The notes under the pieces are model-generated. The model saw only the letters and a list, made by a program, of their open reading frames with translations. It had not been told where the DNA came from and searched no databases. A stretch of DNA of 64,000 nucleotides, taken from the NCBI RefSeq assembly GCF_000613185.1, contig NZ_CCBB010000001.1, positions 2,294,001 to 2,358,000 on the forward strand. The letters run 5' to 3'. This document shows positions 1 to 8,004 of the stretch, piece by piece. Origin of the DNA: Mycolicibacterium cosmeticum (GTDB taxonomy: Bacteria > Actinomycetota > Actinomycetes > Mycobacteriales > Mycobacteriaceae). Every line of letters begins with the position of its first letter. Within the stretch, counting starts at the first letter, position 1. A program made the translations under genes and the position numbers.

Positions 1-1679
1 GGGCCTCGCTCGTCGTCGTCGGCGCCGGACCGGCAGGCATCGTCTGCGCGGTCGAAGCGGCGCGGCGTGGGGTCGATGTGCTGTTGATCGAGAGCGGCGG
101 CCGCGAACCCGACCCGCACCGCCAGCGATTGTCGACCGCCACCGTCCGGCACCCGAACCTGCACGCGCCCGTCGAGCTCACGGTGAGCCGCCAGATCGGC
201 GGTACCTCCGCGATCTGGGGCGGGCGTTGCGTGCCCTATGACGAGGTGGACTTCCTCGACCGCCCGATCACCGCACCGTCGCGCTGGCCGCTGAGCTATC
301 CGGACGTGCAGCCCTACTTCGATGCCGCCTGCGACTGGTTCAAATGTGGCCGTTCGGCTTTCGACGTCAAGGATCTGCCGCATCTTCCGGCACACATGGT
401 GCCCGGACTTCCGGACGGTGACGTGTTGGCATCCACCCTGGAACGCTGGTCCCTGCCCACACACTTCGGTCGGGAGTACGGCGATGTGCTGACCGGGTCG
501 ACGAGGTTGCGGGTGTTGACGGACAGCACCTGCGTGCGTGTCGACATAGACGAGGACCTGTCCCGGGCCACCGGAGTGACGTGCAAGACCCTGGCCGGCG
601 GCACCTTCTCCGTCGAGGCGGACCGCGTGATCGTGGCGGCCGGTGGACTGGAGAGTACCCGGCTGCTCATGTGCTCACCGGCCGCGGGCGGGCGCAGCGC
701 CGGTGACCACTCCGGGCACCTCGGCCATTGGTACATGGCGCATTTGGAGGGCGTGATCGCCGATCTCGTCCTGTGCACACCTGCCGCCGAGACGGTGCAC
801 GGTTACGAACGCGATGTCGACGGCACCTATGTCCGGCGGCGACTGACCTTCGCACCCGGCTATCAGCTGGAGCACGGCCTGCCGAACATCGCCGGCTGGA
901 TCGCCAACCCGGAGCTACCGGACGCCTCACACCGCAACGTCCAGCTGTCACTCACCTATCTCGCACTGGTCTCGCCGCTGGGATCCCGGCTCGCCCCGCC
1001 GGCGCAACGCCTCTCCCTCACGGGTACCAAGATTCCCGGCACCCCCTACGGCACCGCCGCCAGATCCCCCATGCGTGCGCACCTGCGCAATGTGCTGTCC
1101 GACCCCGCCGGCGCCGCTCGCTTCGCGGTGGATTTCGGGGCGAAGCGGGTATTTTCCCGCGGCCGGAAACCACCGGGCTTCTTCGTCTGGAGCGCGGACA
1201 ACCGTTATCCGCTGCAATATCACGGCGAACACCTGCCCCACTACGAGAGTTGCGTGCGGTTGGCCGCCGCGACCGATGAGCTGGGCATGCCCCGTCTGGA
1301 CATCGACATCAAATTCACCGACGACGACATCCAGGGAGTGCTTGCGGCACACCGGCACTGGGACCGTTATCTGCGGACAGCCGGCGTCGGCCGGTTGGAG
1401 TACGTGGTCGACGATCCGGCTGCCGCTGTGCTGGCGCGGGCCGGTGGCGGCTTCCATCAGATAGGGACCACCAGGATGGCGGCCAGTCCCGCCGACGGTG
1501 TCGTCGACACCGACCTGGCGGTACACGGTATCCCGAATCTGCACGTGGTGAGCAGCTCGGTATTCGTGACGTCCGGGCAGGCCAATTCCACGTTTCTGAT
1601 CGTGGTGCTGGCACTGCGGCTGATCGGTGCGCTCTACGACAAGGCCGACTCTGCCATCGGGGGGATCGAACATGCGTGA
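1..1679 (+). CDS. GMC-family FAD-dependent oxidoreductase (5' end outside window)
   Basis: The frame is open from the window edge (first full codon at base 3), so the real start lies upstream. The visible protein opens inside the Rossmann strand with VVVGAGPAG (about bases 12-38), the FAD-ADP binding turn, followed by the acidic LLIESGG strand end. The C-terminal GMC domain is clear: HQIGTTRM (about 1455-1478), then VDTDLAVHGIPNLHVV and SSSVFVTSGQANSTF, the region that carries the His/Asn flavin-side catalytic pair in this family. These enzymes oxidise sugars or alcohols, and the sugar oxidase-like (fructose dehydrogenase/pyranose oxidase) group is the closest in feel. The substrate is unknown. 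The downstream glycosyltransferase starts inside its last codons (8-base overlap), so the two are co-translated and a sugar or glycolipid substrate is plausible. Confidence 0.85.
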   Translation, partial: ASLVVVGAGPAGIVCAVEAARRGVDVLLIESGGREPDPHRQRLSTATVRHPNLHAPVELTVSRQIGGTSAIWGGRCVPYDEVDFLDRPITAPSRWPLSYPDVQPYFDAACDWFKCGRSAFDVKDLPHLPAHMVPGLPDGDVLASTLERWSLPTHFGREYGDVLTGSTRLRVLTDSTCVRVDIDEDLSRATGVTCKTLAGGTFSVEADRVIVAAGGLESTRLLMCSPAAGGRSAGDHSGHLGHWYMAHLEGVIADLVLCTPAAETVHGYERDVDGTYVRRRLTFAPGYQLEHGLPNIAGWIANPELPDASHRNVQLSLTYLALVSPLGSRLAPPAQRLSLTGTKIPGTPYGTAARSPMRAHLRNVLSDPAGAARFAVDFGAKRVFSRGRKPPGFFVWSADNRYPLQYHGEHLPHYESCVRLAAATDELGMPRLDIDIKFTDDDIQGVLAAHRHWDRYLRTAGVGRLEYVVDDPAAAVLARAGGGFHQIGTTRMAASPADGVVDTDLAVHGIPNLHVVSSSVFVTSGQANSTFLIVVLALRLIGALYDKADSAIGGIEHA

Positions 1680-2883
1680 AATTCGCCGGGATCAACTGCG
1701 TTGCCCCGCTGTGGTGCTCGACATCGACGTCCGCACCAGCTACGGGTCCACGACCGTCGACGTAGAGCGGTACCGCACGGCCTGGTGCCTGGTGCGGGAC
1801 GGGGGCGTCGTGGTCGAGGCGAGATTCTTCGATATCGAAGACCGCGCCACACTCACCCTCGACGACGTGCGCGTCGAGCTCGCCGCCGCCGGGCTACCGG
1901 TCGCCGCGACGCCCTCCTGTTCGGGTCACGCGTCACTGACCGTAGCCATCCCCACGAATCGCGCCGACAGCCTTCCGATCGCACTGCAGAGTCTGACGAA
2001 GCAATCCGATCCGGACTTCGAGGTGTTGATCATCGACAACTCGTCCGACGGCAGGATCGCGGCCGCCATGACCGACTTCGGCGGCCTCACACTGCGCACC
2101 TGCCATGAACCGTTACCGGGCATCTCGCGCGCCCGAAACTGTGGGATCGCCTACGTCAGAACGGATCTGGTTGCCTGGCTCGATGATGACGAAGTGGCCG
2201 ATCCGGACTGGGTCGCCTGGCTGAAACGAGGATTTGCCGCACCGGGCCGGCCCGACGCGGTGGCCGGCGTGATGCTACCGGCGGAGCTGGAAACCCAGGC
2301 CCAGGTCGATTTCGAGCGGTACGGCGGGTTCAACAAGGGCAGGCCCATGCAACCGCAGGAACTACGTACCGGTAGCCGGGCGGTGCTCAGCCCGCTCTAC
2401 CCCCTACCGGGTTTCGGCGCCGGAGGCAACATGGCTTTCCGGACGGACGCACTGCGCTCCATCGGCGGCTTCGACAACCGGCTCGGGAGCGCCATCATCC
2501 ACGGCGGGGAGGAAACCCGGGCGCTGTCGGAACTTCTGCACCGCGGATCCTTGATTCTGCACTGGCCACCGGCCGTGACATGGCATTACCACCGGCGCAC
2601 CAACCAGGAGCTGGAGAAGCAGCTGTACGGATACGCGGCGGGTCTGACCGGCTTCTACATGAGCTGGTTGGTGGCATCCCCCCGCTCGGCCCTGGAGATC
2701 GCCGGTTTGATCCCTCGCGGTGTCCGGCGGATCCTTGCGACGCGGCGCTCGGGCCGGCCCGGCGGCCCACCTGCCGGTTTCCCGGAGAATCTGCTCCGCG
2801 CCAGTCGGCGTGGACTGTACCGCGGGGCGTGGATGTACCTGTGGGAGAACCGCCATCAACGCCGCTACACCGTGACCAGATGA
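1672..2883 (+). CDS. Family 2 glycosyltransferase
   Basis: 403 aa. The ATG at 1672 overlaps the upstream oxidoreductase by 8 bases and is preferred over an upstream in-frame codon at 1627 that would bury 45 more bases. After an N-terminal extension of about 80 residues comes a GT2 (GT-A) core: LTVAIPTNRADSLPIALQSL, then the strand VLIIDNSSDG, the ISRARNCGIAY helix, and the metal/nucleotide-sugar DxD-type motif WLDDDEV. A later GAGGNMAFR and the GGEETRAL region fit the acceptor side. It transfers a sugar from a nucleotide donor, probably on the cytoplasmic face. Donor and acceptor cannot be read from the sequence. It shares ATGA-type overlap with the lipase gene that follows, forming a three-gene operon. 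Confidence 0.85.
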   Translation: MREIRRDQLRCPAVVLDIDVRTSYGSTTVDVERYRTAWCLVRDGGVVVEARFFDIEDRATLTLDDVRVELAAAGLPVAATPSCSGHASLTVAIPTNRADSLPIALQSLTKQSDPDFEVLIIDNSSDGRIAAAMTDFGGLTLRTCHEPLPGISRARNCGIAYVRTDLVAWLDDDEVADPDWVAWLKRGFAAPGRPDAVAGVMLPAELETQAQVDFERYGGFNKGRPMQPQELRTGSRAVLSPLYPLPGFGAGGNMAFRTDALRSIGGFDNRLGSAIIHGGEETRALSELLHRGSLILHWPPAVTWHYHRRTNQELEKQLYGYAAGLTGFYMSWLVASPRSALEIAGLIPRGVRRILATRRSGRPGGPPAGFPENLLRASRRGLYRGAWMYLWENRHQRRYTVTR

Positions 2884-4055
2884 CACCCCGAAACTCGGCA
2901 TCGTTCCTGGCCCTCGCACTTCTGACGAGCGCGTGCACCGCCTTGCCGTCGTCGGCTCCGGCTCCCCCGGTGGTGACGCCGCTGGTCCAGATTTCCGCTG
3001 CCGCCTGGGCAGAAAGAGGCATTGTGCAGCAACAGGAGCCGCTCGACCGGCTGGCGGACCCCGACTCGGTGATCGGGATGTCCCGGCGCGCCGTCTACTT
3101 GTCGGTGTCCGGCGTGGACGGCGGGGTGCGCCAGGTCTCGGGGGCATTCTTCACACCCCGCGGCCGGCCGCCGGCCGGCGGTTGGCCGGTCATCTCCTTC
3201 GGTCATGGCACGACCGGTATCGCCCCCGCCTGCGGCCCGTCATCCGATCCGGATCTGTTGGGACACCTGCCCTTGGTCCGCACCTTTCTCGACGAGGGCT
3301 ATGCGGTGGCGGTCACCGACTACGAGGGCCTGGGGCAACCCGGCACCCACCCCTATCTGGAACCACGAACGGCAGCCTTCAACATGATCGACGCCGTTCG
3401 TGCACTGCGCGCGCTCACACCGGATGTTTCACCGCGCTGGATCGCCTACGGCGCATCACAGGGCGGCCAGGCCGCCTGGGCCACCGACGAACTGAACTCG
3501 TACTACGGATCCGGGCTCGATCTGCTCGGCAGCGTCGCCTTGTCACCACCGGCGAACATCACCGGCATGGCCCGTCTCGCGTGGACGGGGTCGCTGACCG
3601 AACGCCAGGCCGCCATGTACCCCTTGGTGGTCGTCGGCTTGGGCCGCTACAACGGCGACATCCCCGAATGGTCGTACTTGCACGGGCAGGCCGCCGCCAA
3701 CGAAGGGGCACTGGACACCTGCAAGTCACCCATAACGGATCCCGACAGCGCCGCGGTGGACCTGAAACCGGATACCGAGGCACAGACCGATGCGCTACGG
3801 TCTGCTCTGCAGCGGATCGCCCTGCCGCAGCGCAAGATCGACAAGCCGATGCTGGTGGCCAATGGCAGCGAGGACCCGGTGGTGCTTGCCGATTGGGTGA
3901 ATGCCGCAGTCGCCGAAAGCTGCGCCCTCGGTGGACAGATCCAGCACCTGGAGATCGCCGGTGCCGGGCATGACGGGATGCCCGCTGCCGACGGCGCGGT
4001 ACATGCTTGGATCGCCGACAGATTCGCCGGCAGACCCGCGCCCTCCACGTGCTAA
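2880..4055 (+). CDS. Secreted LIP-family lipase lipoprotein
   Basis: 391 aa; ATG at 2880 overlaps the previous stop (ATGA). The N-terminus is a lipoprotein signal: FLALALLTSAC, with lipobox cysteine at about residue 19, then a Ser/Pro/Ala-rich tether. The body is an alpha/beta hydrolase of the secretory-lipase (LIP) type: SFGHGTTG near residue 107 (oxyanion region), GASQGG around residue 191 with nucleophile Ser193, and a late GAGHDGM that would carry the catalytic His. ANGSEDPVV is a typical Asp-containing loop. It should hydrolyse lipid or other ester substrates outside the membrane. In this operon it may act on an acylated glycan or glycolipid, which is inference from position only. Confidence 0.85.
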   Translation: MTPRNSASFLALALLTSACTALPSSAPAPPVVTPLVQISAAAWAERGIVQQQEPLDRLADPDSVIGMSRRAVYLSVSGVDGGVRQVSGAFFTPRGRPPAGGWPVISFGHGTTGIAPACGPSSDPDLLGHLPLVRTFLDEGYAVAVTDYEGLGQPGTHPYLEPRTAAFNMIDAVRALRALTPDVSPRWIAYGASQGGQAAWATDELNSYYGSGLDLLGSVALSPPANITGMARLAWTGSLTERQAAMYPLVVVGLGRYNGDIPEWSYLHGQAAANEGALDTCKSPITDPDSAAVDLKPDTEAQTDALRSALQRIALPQRKIDKPMLVANGSEDPVVLADWVNAAVAESCALGGQIQHLEIAGAGHDGMPAADGAVHAWIADRFAGRPAPSTC

Positions 4056-4059
4056 CGGG

Positions 4060-4899
4060 TCACGCCGCGGGCTCCCACCGAAACCAGTCGACCACCATGG
4101 TGGCCGGCCACCGGGTGGTGTCGTCGGGAGGTCCGGCCCAGTCGTCGCCGACCGCGACGTTGAGAATGGCGTACATCGGATGGTCGAAAACCCATCGCTG
4201 GTCTGGTGACAACGAATCCGGGGTGAATGTCGCGAACGTCGTGTCATCCATGCCGATGACGATCGAACCGGGCGCCCGCACCGCCCAATAGGTGTGGAAG
4301 GCGGCGCTCAGGTCGACAGTCTGCGCCTGCGTCTGCAGTTGATAGTCAATTCGCGCGCCGGGCGGGCGGGCGGTCCACGGACCGTGCAGTGTCGTATAGC
4401 GATACGTCCCGGAGCTCGGCATTTCCACCAGGTCGATCTCACCGCAGTCCGGCCAGCCTGCCGTGTCGATATCGGTGCCCACCAACCAGAAAGCCGGTGA
4501 AATCCCCTTACCGGTGGGCATCTGGATACGCGCGGACAAGGTGCCGTACAACATGGGCACCCGCCGGCGCGTGACCAACCGTCCCGAGGTGATACCCGAT
4601 GCGGTCGGCTTCGCCTCGATGATCAGATGCCCCGCGCCGTCGACCCGGACATTGTCGCGCGAGCTGGTGTACTCCTGGAGTTGGCCGTGCGTCCGCCATC
4701 GACCGACGTCATAACCCCAGACCGCGTCATCGGGAGCGCTGTTCGCAGCACCGTCGAAGTCGTCGAACACCGCTGAATCGGACCCGGGCACGGCAGTGTC
4801 GGCGACGCAGACGGCCTGCACCGTCGAGGCCGGCAGGGCGATGACCACACCCACGCACGCCGACTGCAGCACCCGCTGCCACGCATGCCCTCCGGTCAT
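4060..4899 (-). CDS. Secreted GH16 beta-glucanase-like enzyme (copy 1)
   Basis: 279 aa from the ATG at 4899, chosen because it overlaps the stop of the upstream PASTA-like gene as ATGA and begins directly with a signal peptide (VLQSACVGVVIALPASTVQA); in-frame ATGs further upstream would lie deep inside that gene. The GH16 domain fills the mature protein. The diagnostic catalytic stretch is CGEIDLVEM, with nucleophile Glu154, Asp156 and acid/base Glu159, preceded by the typical AFWLVGTDIDTAGWPD. The family cleaves or transglycosylates beta-1,3 and mixed-linkage glucans and galactans; M. tuberculosis Rv0315 is a family member. Its end is 4 bases from the lipase stop (convergent). A second GH16 lies 0.7 kb away. 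Confidence 0.9.
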   Translation of the reverse strand: MTGGHAWQRVLQSACVGVVIALPASTVQAVCVADTAVPGSDSAVFDDFDGAANSAPDDAVWGYDVGRWRTHGQLQEYTSSRDNVRVDGAGHLIIEAKPTASGITSGRLVTRRRVPMLYGTLSARIQMPTGKGISPAFWLVGTDIDTAGWPDCGEIDLVEMPSSGTYRYTTLHGPWTARPPGARIDYQLQTQAQTVDLSAAFHTYWAVRAPGSIVIGMDDTTFATFTPDSLSPDQRWVFDHPMYAILNVAVGDDWAGPPDDTTRWPATMVVDWFRWEPAA

Positions 4900-5378
4900 T
4901 CGGATGCGATCGGTGGACATCCATCGATGGCGCCCCATTCCGGATGCTGTTCGTGCGCCCTGGCGCACCATCGCTGTCCGTCGGAGCTCTGTTTCCACTC
5001 CATCGACTTTCGTTCACTGGTGGCGCGAACTGCCTCGGCGTCCGCGGCCGTATTGCCGGCCGAATAACCGGGATTGAGGGCCGTTGCAGCCTTGGGGTAA
5101 CAGCTCAGATGAACCTGAACGACGTTGCCCCGCTGGATACCCGAGTCGTCGTTGAACTTGGCTTGTGACGTACCGACGACGAAACAGTCGTTCAGCGACA
5201 CCCGGTCACCGGTCTTGGTGGCCACCACCGGCGTCAGGTTCGCTTGGCCGAAAACACCTTTGGCGTCGGAATAGGTCATGCCCACCACGTCGGGATCGGC
5301 ATGACAGATCGACGCGAACAGCAGCGCGGCCGGTGCACACGCGATGCCGATCCCAATCCGTTCGACTAACCGGTACAT
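4896..5378 (-). CDS. Exported PASTA-like small protein
   Basis: 160 aa from the ATG at 5378. The N-terminus (MYRLVERIGIGIACAP, then ALLFASICHA) is a signal peptide. Residues of about 33-90 resemble one PASTA repeat: VVGMTYSDAKGVFGQANLTP, then a beta-rich tail. Four cysteines suggest disulphides in the exported protein. The C-terminal part (WCARAHEQHPEW) is of unknown type. PASTA domains in kinases and penicillin-binding proteins sense peptidoglycan, but stand-alone copies in mycobacteria are uncharacterised. The stop overlaps the start of the GH16 gene downstream (ATGA), so both are made from one message. The role may be wall binding, which is inference. Confidence 0.75.
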   Translation of the reverse strand: MYRLVERIGIGIACAPAALLFASICHADPDVVGMTYSDAKGVFGQANLTPVVATKTGDRVSLNDCFVVGTSQAKFNDDSGIQRGNVVQVHLSCYPKAATALNPGYSAGNTAADAEAVRATSERKSMEWKQSSDGQRWCARAHEQHPEWGAIDGCPPIASE

Positions 5379-5615
5379 ATTTGCTGCCGCCTCTCGGTCA
5401 TGGGTAATGATAACCCCGCGACCACCACCGAGAACAGGGTTGGCTTGCTCCGTCAGACCAGTTGTCACGTGGGTCAATTATGGCTGTCATCAGTGTATTT
5501 GATGAATCACGTATCTCGCCGCGAAGCATTCGACAGGGCCACCGGCGCCGATGCCGCCATCGTGGTCGACACCGCGGCAATCAGTTCGCTATGATCGCCG
5601 GGTGCGGGACGTGCC
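5379..5615. promoter_or_regulatory. Divergent intergenic region between PASTA-like/GH16 and the second GH16
   Basis: 237 bases between divergent genes, so it should hold promoters in both directions. On the plus side TATGAT at 5590-5595 is a good SigA -10 hexamer about 20 bases before the GH16 start at 5616, which has no clear Shine-Dalgarno sequence; a short or near-leaderless transcript is likely. The stretch around 5470-5520 is relatively AT-rich. No operator with clear symmetry was seen. Confidence 0.45.
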
Positions 5616-6452
5616 ATGAACTGGAGCAGGGCATCGAAGCGCCGCAAGCTCTGCCGACTGCGGGTACTTCCCGCCGTCGCCCTCATCGCGTTGTCGGTGA
5701 ACTGTGCACCGGCAGCGGCAAGCCCCCATACCGGATCGCCATATTGGTGGCAGGGCATGGTGTTCGACGACTTCGACGATTTCGACGTGACCAGCCGGTA
5801 CTGGAACTACGAATACGGTCGCCCGGGAATCGCCAACCACGAGCTGCAGGAGTACACCGATTCGACCGACAACGTGCGCATCGACGATCTGGGAAATCTG
5901 GTCATCGAGGCCCGTCGCACCGCCGGCGGGTATACATCCGGTCGATTGTCCACCCGCGGCAAGCTGGACATGATGTACGGCACGATCACCGCACGCATCA
6001 AAGCGCCGTCGGGACAGGGGATCTGGCCGGCATTCTGGCTACTGGGATCAGACATCGACACCGTCGGCTGGCCGGAATGCGGTGAGATCGACATCATGGA
6101 ACTGGTCAGCAGCGGCACCACCTTTCATGTGTCGATACACGGCCCGCCGGCCGGTTCCCAGTACGCGGACTCCGATGCCGTCAGCACGCAGGGTGCCATC
6201 GCCGATCTCACGACCGATTTCCACAACTACTGGGTCACCCGCCGACCCAGCCGTATCACCATCGGCGTCGACCAGCGCACCCTCGGTGAATTCACGCCCG
6301 ACTCGCTACCGTCCTATGCCCGTTGGGTTTTCGAACGTCCGATGTATGCGGTGCTCAACGTCGCGGTCGGCGGCGACTGGCCGGGGTCACCGGACGCGAC
6401 GACGCACTTCCCCGCCACCATGCTGGTCGACTGGTTCAGCTACACACCGTAG
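5616..6452 (+). CDS. Secreted GH16 beta-glucanase-like enzyme (copy 2)
   Basis: 278 aa. The basic N-terminus (KRRKLCRLR) followed by a hydrophobic run (VLPAVALIALSV) and AAAS is a signal peptide; a Cys at about residue 30 lies near the cleavage region but the lipobox is not convincing. The GH16 catalytic motif is ECGEIDIMEL, with Glu157, Asp159 and Glu162, preceded by AFWLLGSDIDTVGWP. The protein is closely similar to the GH16 gene at 4060-4899 over most of its length (shared LQEYT, DNVRID/V, SGRL, YGT, AR and MLVDWF blocks), so the pair looks like a divergent duplication. It should hydrolyse or remodel a beta-glucan-type polymer outside the cell. Its 3' end overlaps the convergent methyltransferase by 17 bases. 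Confidence 0.9.
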   Translation: MNWSRASKRRKLCRLRVLPAVALIALSVNCAPAAASPHTGSPYWWQGMVFDDFDDFDVTSRYWNYEYGRPGIANHELQEYTDSTDNVRIDDLGNLVIEARRTAGGYTSGRLSTRGKLDMMYGTITARIKAPSGQGIWPAFWLLGSDIDTVGWPECGEIDIMELVSSGTTFHVSIHGPPAGSQYADSDAVSTQGAIADLTTDFHNYWVTRRPSRITIGVDQRTLGEFTPDSLPSYARWVFERPMYAVLNVAVGGDWPGSPDATTHFPATMLVDWFSYTP

Positions 6453-7053
6453 CCGCGTCACCCGAGCACGGGTCACTGGCCTGGGCGCGACGCGACAGCA
6501 CGAACAGTCGGTTGTTGCCCCAGCGCTGCTCGTGTTCGGTCGACAAGCCGTGCACCGAGAACAGTGTCCGCAATTCGTCGGGGCGATAGTGATTCATCCA
6601 GCCCTGCGCCATCCTGCCGGCCTTCTCGTACAGTCCTTCCATCGATCGGCGTTTGGACTCCACGCACACGTAGGACACCACACAGGTTGGGACGCTGCGC
6701 GACAACCACTCCACGGTCGCGGGTACGTCGACGAGGTATTCCAGTACTCCCATGAGCACAGCGACATCGAAGGTGCCCGAGCCGAGATCGGGAAGGGGTC
6801 GACGATTGAGATCGCAGACGATGGTACCCACGCCTCGGTCGACCAGGTCGGATGCGACATAACTGCACGAGGGATGGAGGTGCCTCTCCAGAAGCCGATT
6901 GCCGGCGCCGAACTCGATGACCCGACTGCCCATAGGGACAAGGGCGGCCGCCTGCCTGGTTCGCGGCTCCCACCAGGCCTCCAGGCTGCGGGGGTCGGAC
7001 CAACGTTGCCGATCGGTCTTGCGTAACACCGTCCCGACGGCTCGGGTCATCAT
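6436..7053 (-). CDS. SAM-dependent methyltransferase (class I)
   Basis: 205 aa from the ATG at 7053, which has GAGAG about 9 bases upstream; a TTG at 7062 is possible but poorer. SAM-binding motif I is VIEFGAGN, followed by SDLVD (acidic end of beta 2), an LPDLGSGTFDVAVLMGVLEYL block (motifs II/III) and a WLSR helix. This is the standard Methyltransf_11/23 fold. It is the last gene of the seven-gene glycan operon, 15 bases after the preceding GT2 stop, and probably methylates a sugar or lipid of the product. O-methylated sugars are common in mycobacterial surface glycans. The exact acceptor is not visible. Confidence 0.75.
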   Translation of the reverse strand: MMTRAVGTVLRKTDRQRWSDPRSLEAWWEPRTRQAAALVPMGSRVIEFGAGNRLLERHLHPSCSYVASDLVDRGVGTIVCDLNRRPLPDLGSGTFDVAVLMGVLEYLVDVPATVEWLSRSVPTCVVSYVCVESKRRSMEGLYEKAGRMAQGWMNHYRPDELRTLFSVHGLSTEHEQRWGNNRLFVLSRRAQASDPCSGDAATVCS

Positions 7054-7068
7054 CTGTGGCAACTCTCT

Positions 7069-8004
7069 TCACCGCTTTCTCTTGCCGATGACGGTTTCGG
7101 CCAGCCAGCCGGCGGCCGTGGCGACAAGTCCCGCCACCATCGCCACGCCGCAGGCCAATGCTGCCGCATCGTGATCGAACAGCGCGGACCGACAGGAACG
7201 CAAGAACGCCTGCGGCAGAACACGGGTGGCGAATCGCCGCTCCGCCGATGTGCTGGACTGCCATCCGGCGAAGCGGGCCAGCGCGGCCTTCCCCCGGCCC
7301 TCGTCCCAGCACCGCCGCAGGAAATAGCCGGGAGTGCTGCGGGCCTCCGGAACATGGTGTGCCACCGCGGCCGCCGGTTCGTACAACCAGTAACCGTCCG
7401 GTATCGCGCGCCCGATCCGCAGGCACAGATCGGTGTCCTCGGGGCGGGACACCGCGCCGGTCTTGCAGAATCCCGGGCGAAAGCCGCCCACCGCGTCGAG
7501 CGCTGTCCGCCGAATCGCCGTGTTACCGCCCCACACATTGCGAACCCGGCCCACCGTTTCCGGCAGTCCGGCATACGAGGCGCCGACCACCCAGTCGAAC
7601 TCGGGCGGAAACCAGCGGGGTCGCCGCTCCGGCCAGTGCGGCAGTATCCTGCCGCCCACGCCGACCACGCGTGGATCGTCGAAATGGCGGCACAGTCGCT
7701 GCAGCCATTCCGTATCCACCGCGGTTTGATCGTCGTCCAGGAAGGCCACGATGTCGCCGCCGCTGTGCCGCACGCCGGTGTTGCGGGCCGCCGATGCGCC
7801 CGGTGATCCGGTGTTTTCCCGCACCGTGACGCCGGGCAGTTCCGCCCGGGCGCGGACGGCGAGTGCGGGGTTGTGATCGATGACCAGGATCACCTCCCGC
7901 GGGGCAGGCACCTGACGTTGCGCCGAAGCCACCGCGCTGACCGTGTCCGGCCAGCGCTCGTCTGCGTACGCCGCGATCACCACCGACGCCGGTGCGGTGG
8001 TCAT
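7069..8004 (-). CDS. Family 2 glycosyltransferase
   Basis: 311 aa; ATG at 8004 overlaps the stop of the pyruvyl transferase gene (ATGA). GT-A fold: ASVVIAAYADERWPDTVSAV, then EVILVIDHNP, GASAARNTGVRH and the DxD-type motif FLDDDQ, followed by VWGGNTAIRR and RPEDTDLCLR (a typical acceptor/catalytic-base region). A hydrophobic C-terminal segment (CGVAMVAGLVATAAGWLA) suggests membrane attachment. It extends the glycan on the cytoplasmic side of the membrane, using an unknown sugar nucleotide. It differs clearly from the other two GT2 genes, so each probably makes a different linkage. Confidence 0.85.
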   Translation of the reverse strand: MTTAPASVVIAAYADERWPDTVSAVASAQRQVPAPREVILVIDHNPALAVRARAELPGVTVRENTGSPGASAARNTGVRHSGGDIVAFLDDDQTAVDTEWLQRLCRHFDDPRVVGVGGRILPHWPERRPRWFPPEFDWVVGASYAGLPETVGRVRNVWGGNTAIRRTALDAVGGFRPGFCKTGAVSRPEDTDLCLRIGRAIPDGYWLYEPAAAVAHHVPEARSTPGYFLRRCWDEGRGKAALARFAGWQSSTSAERRFATRVLPQAFLRSCRSALFDHDAAALACGVAMVAGLVATAAGWLAETVIGKRKR

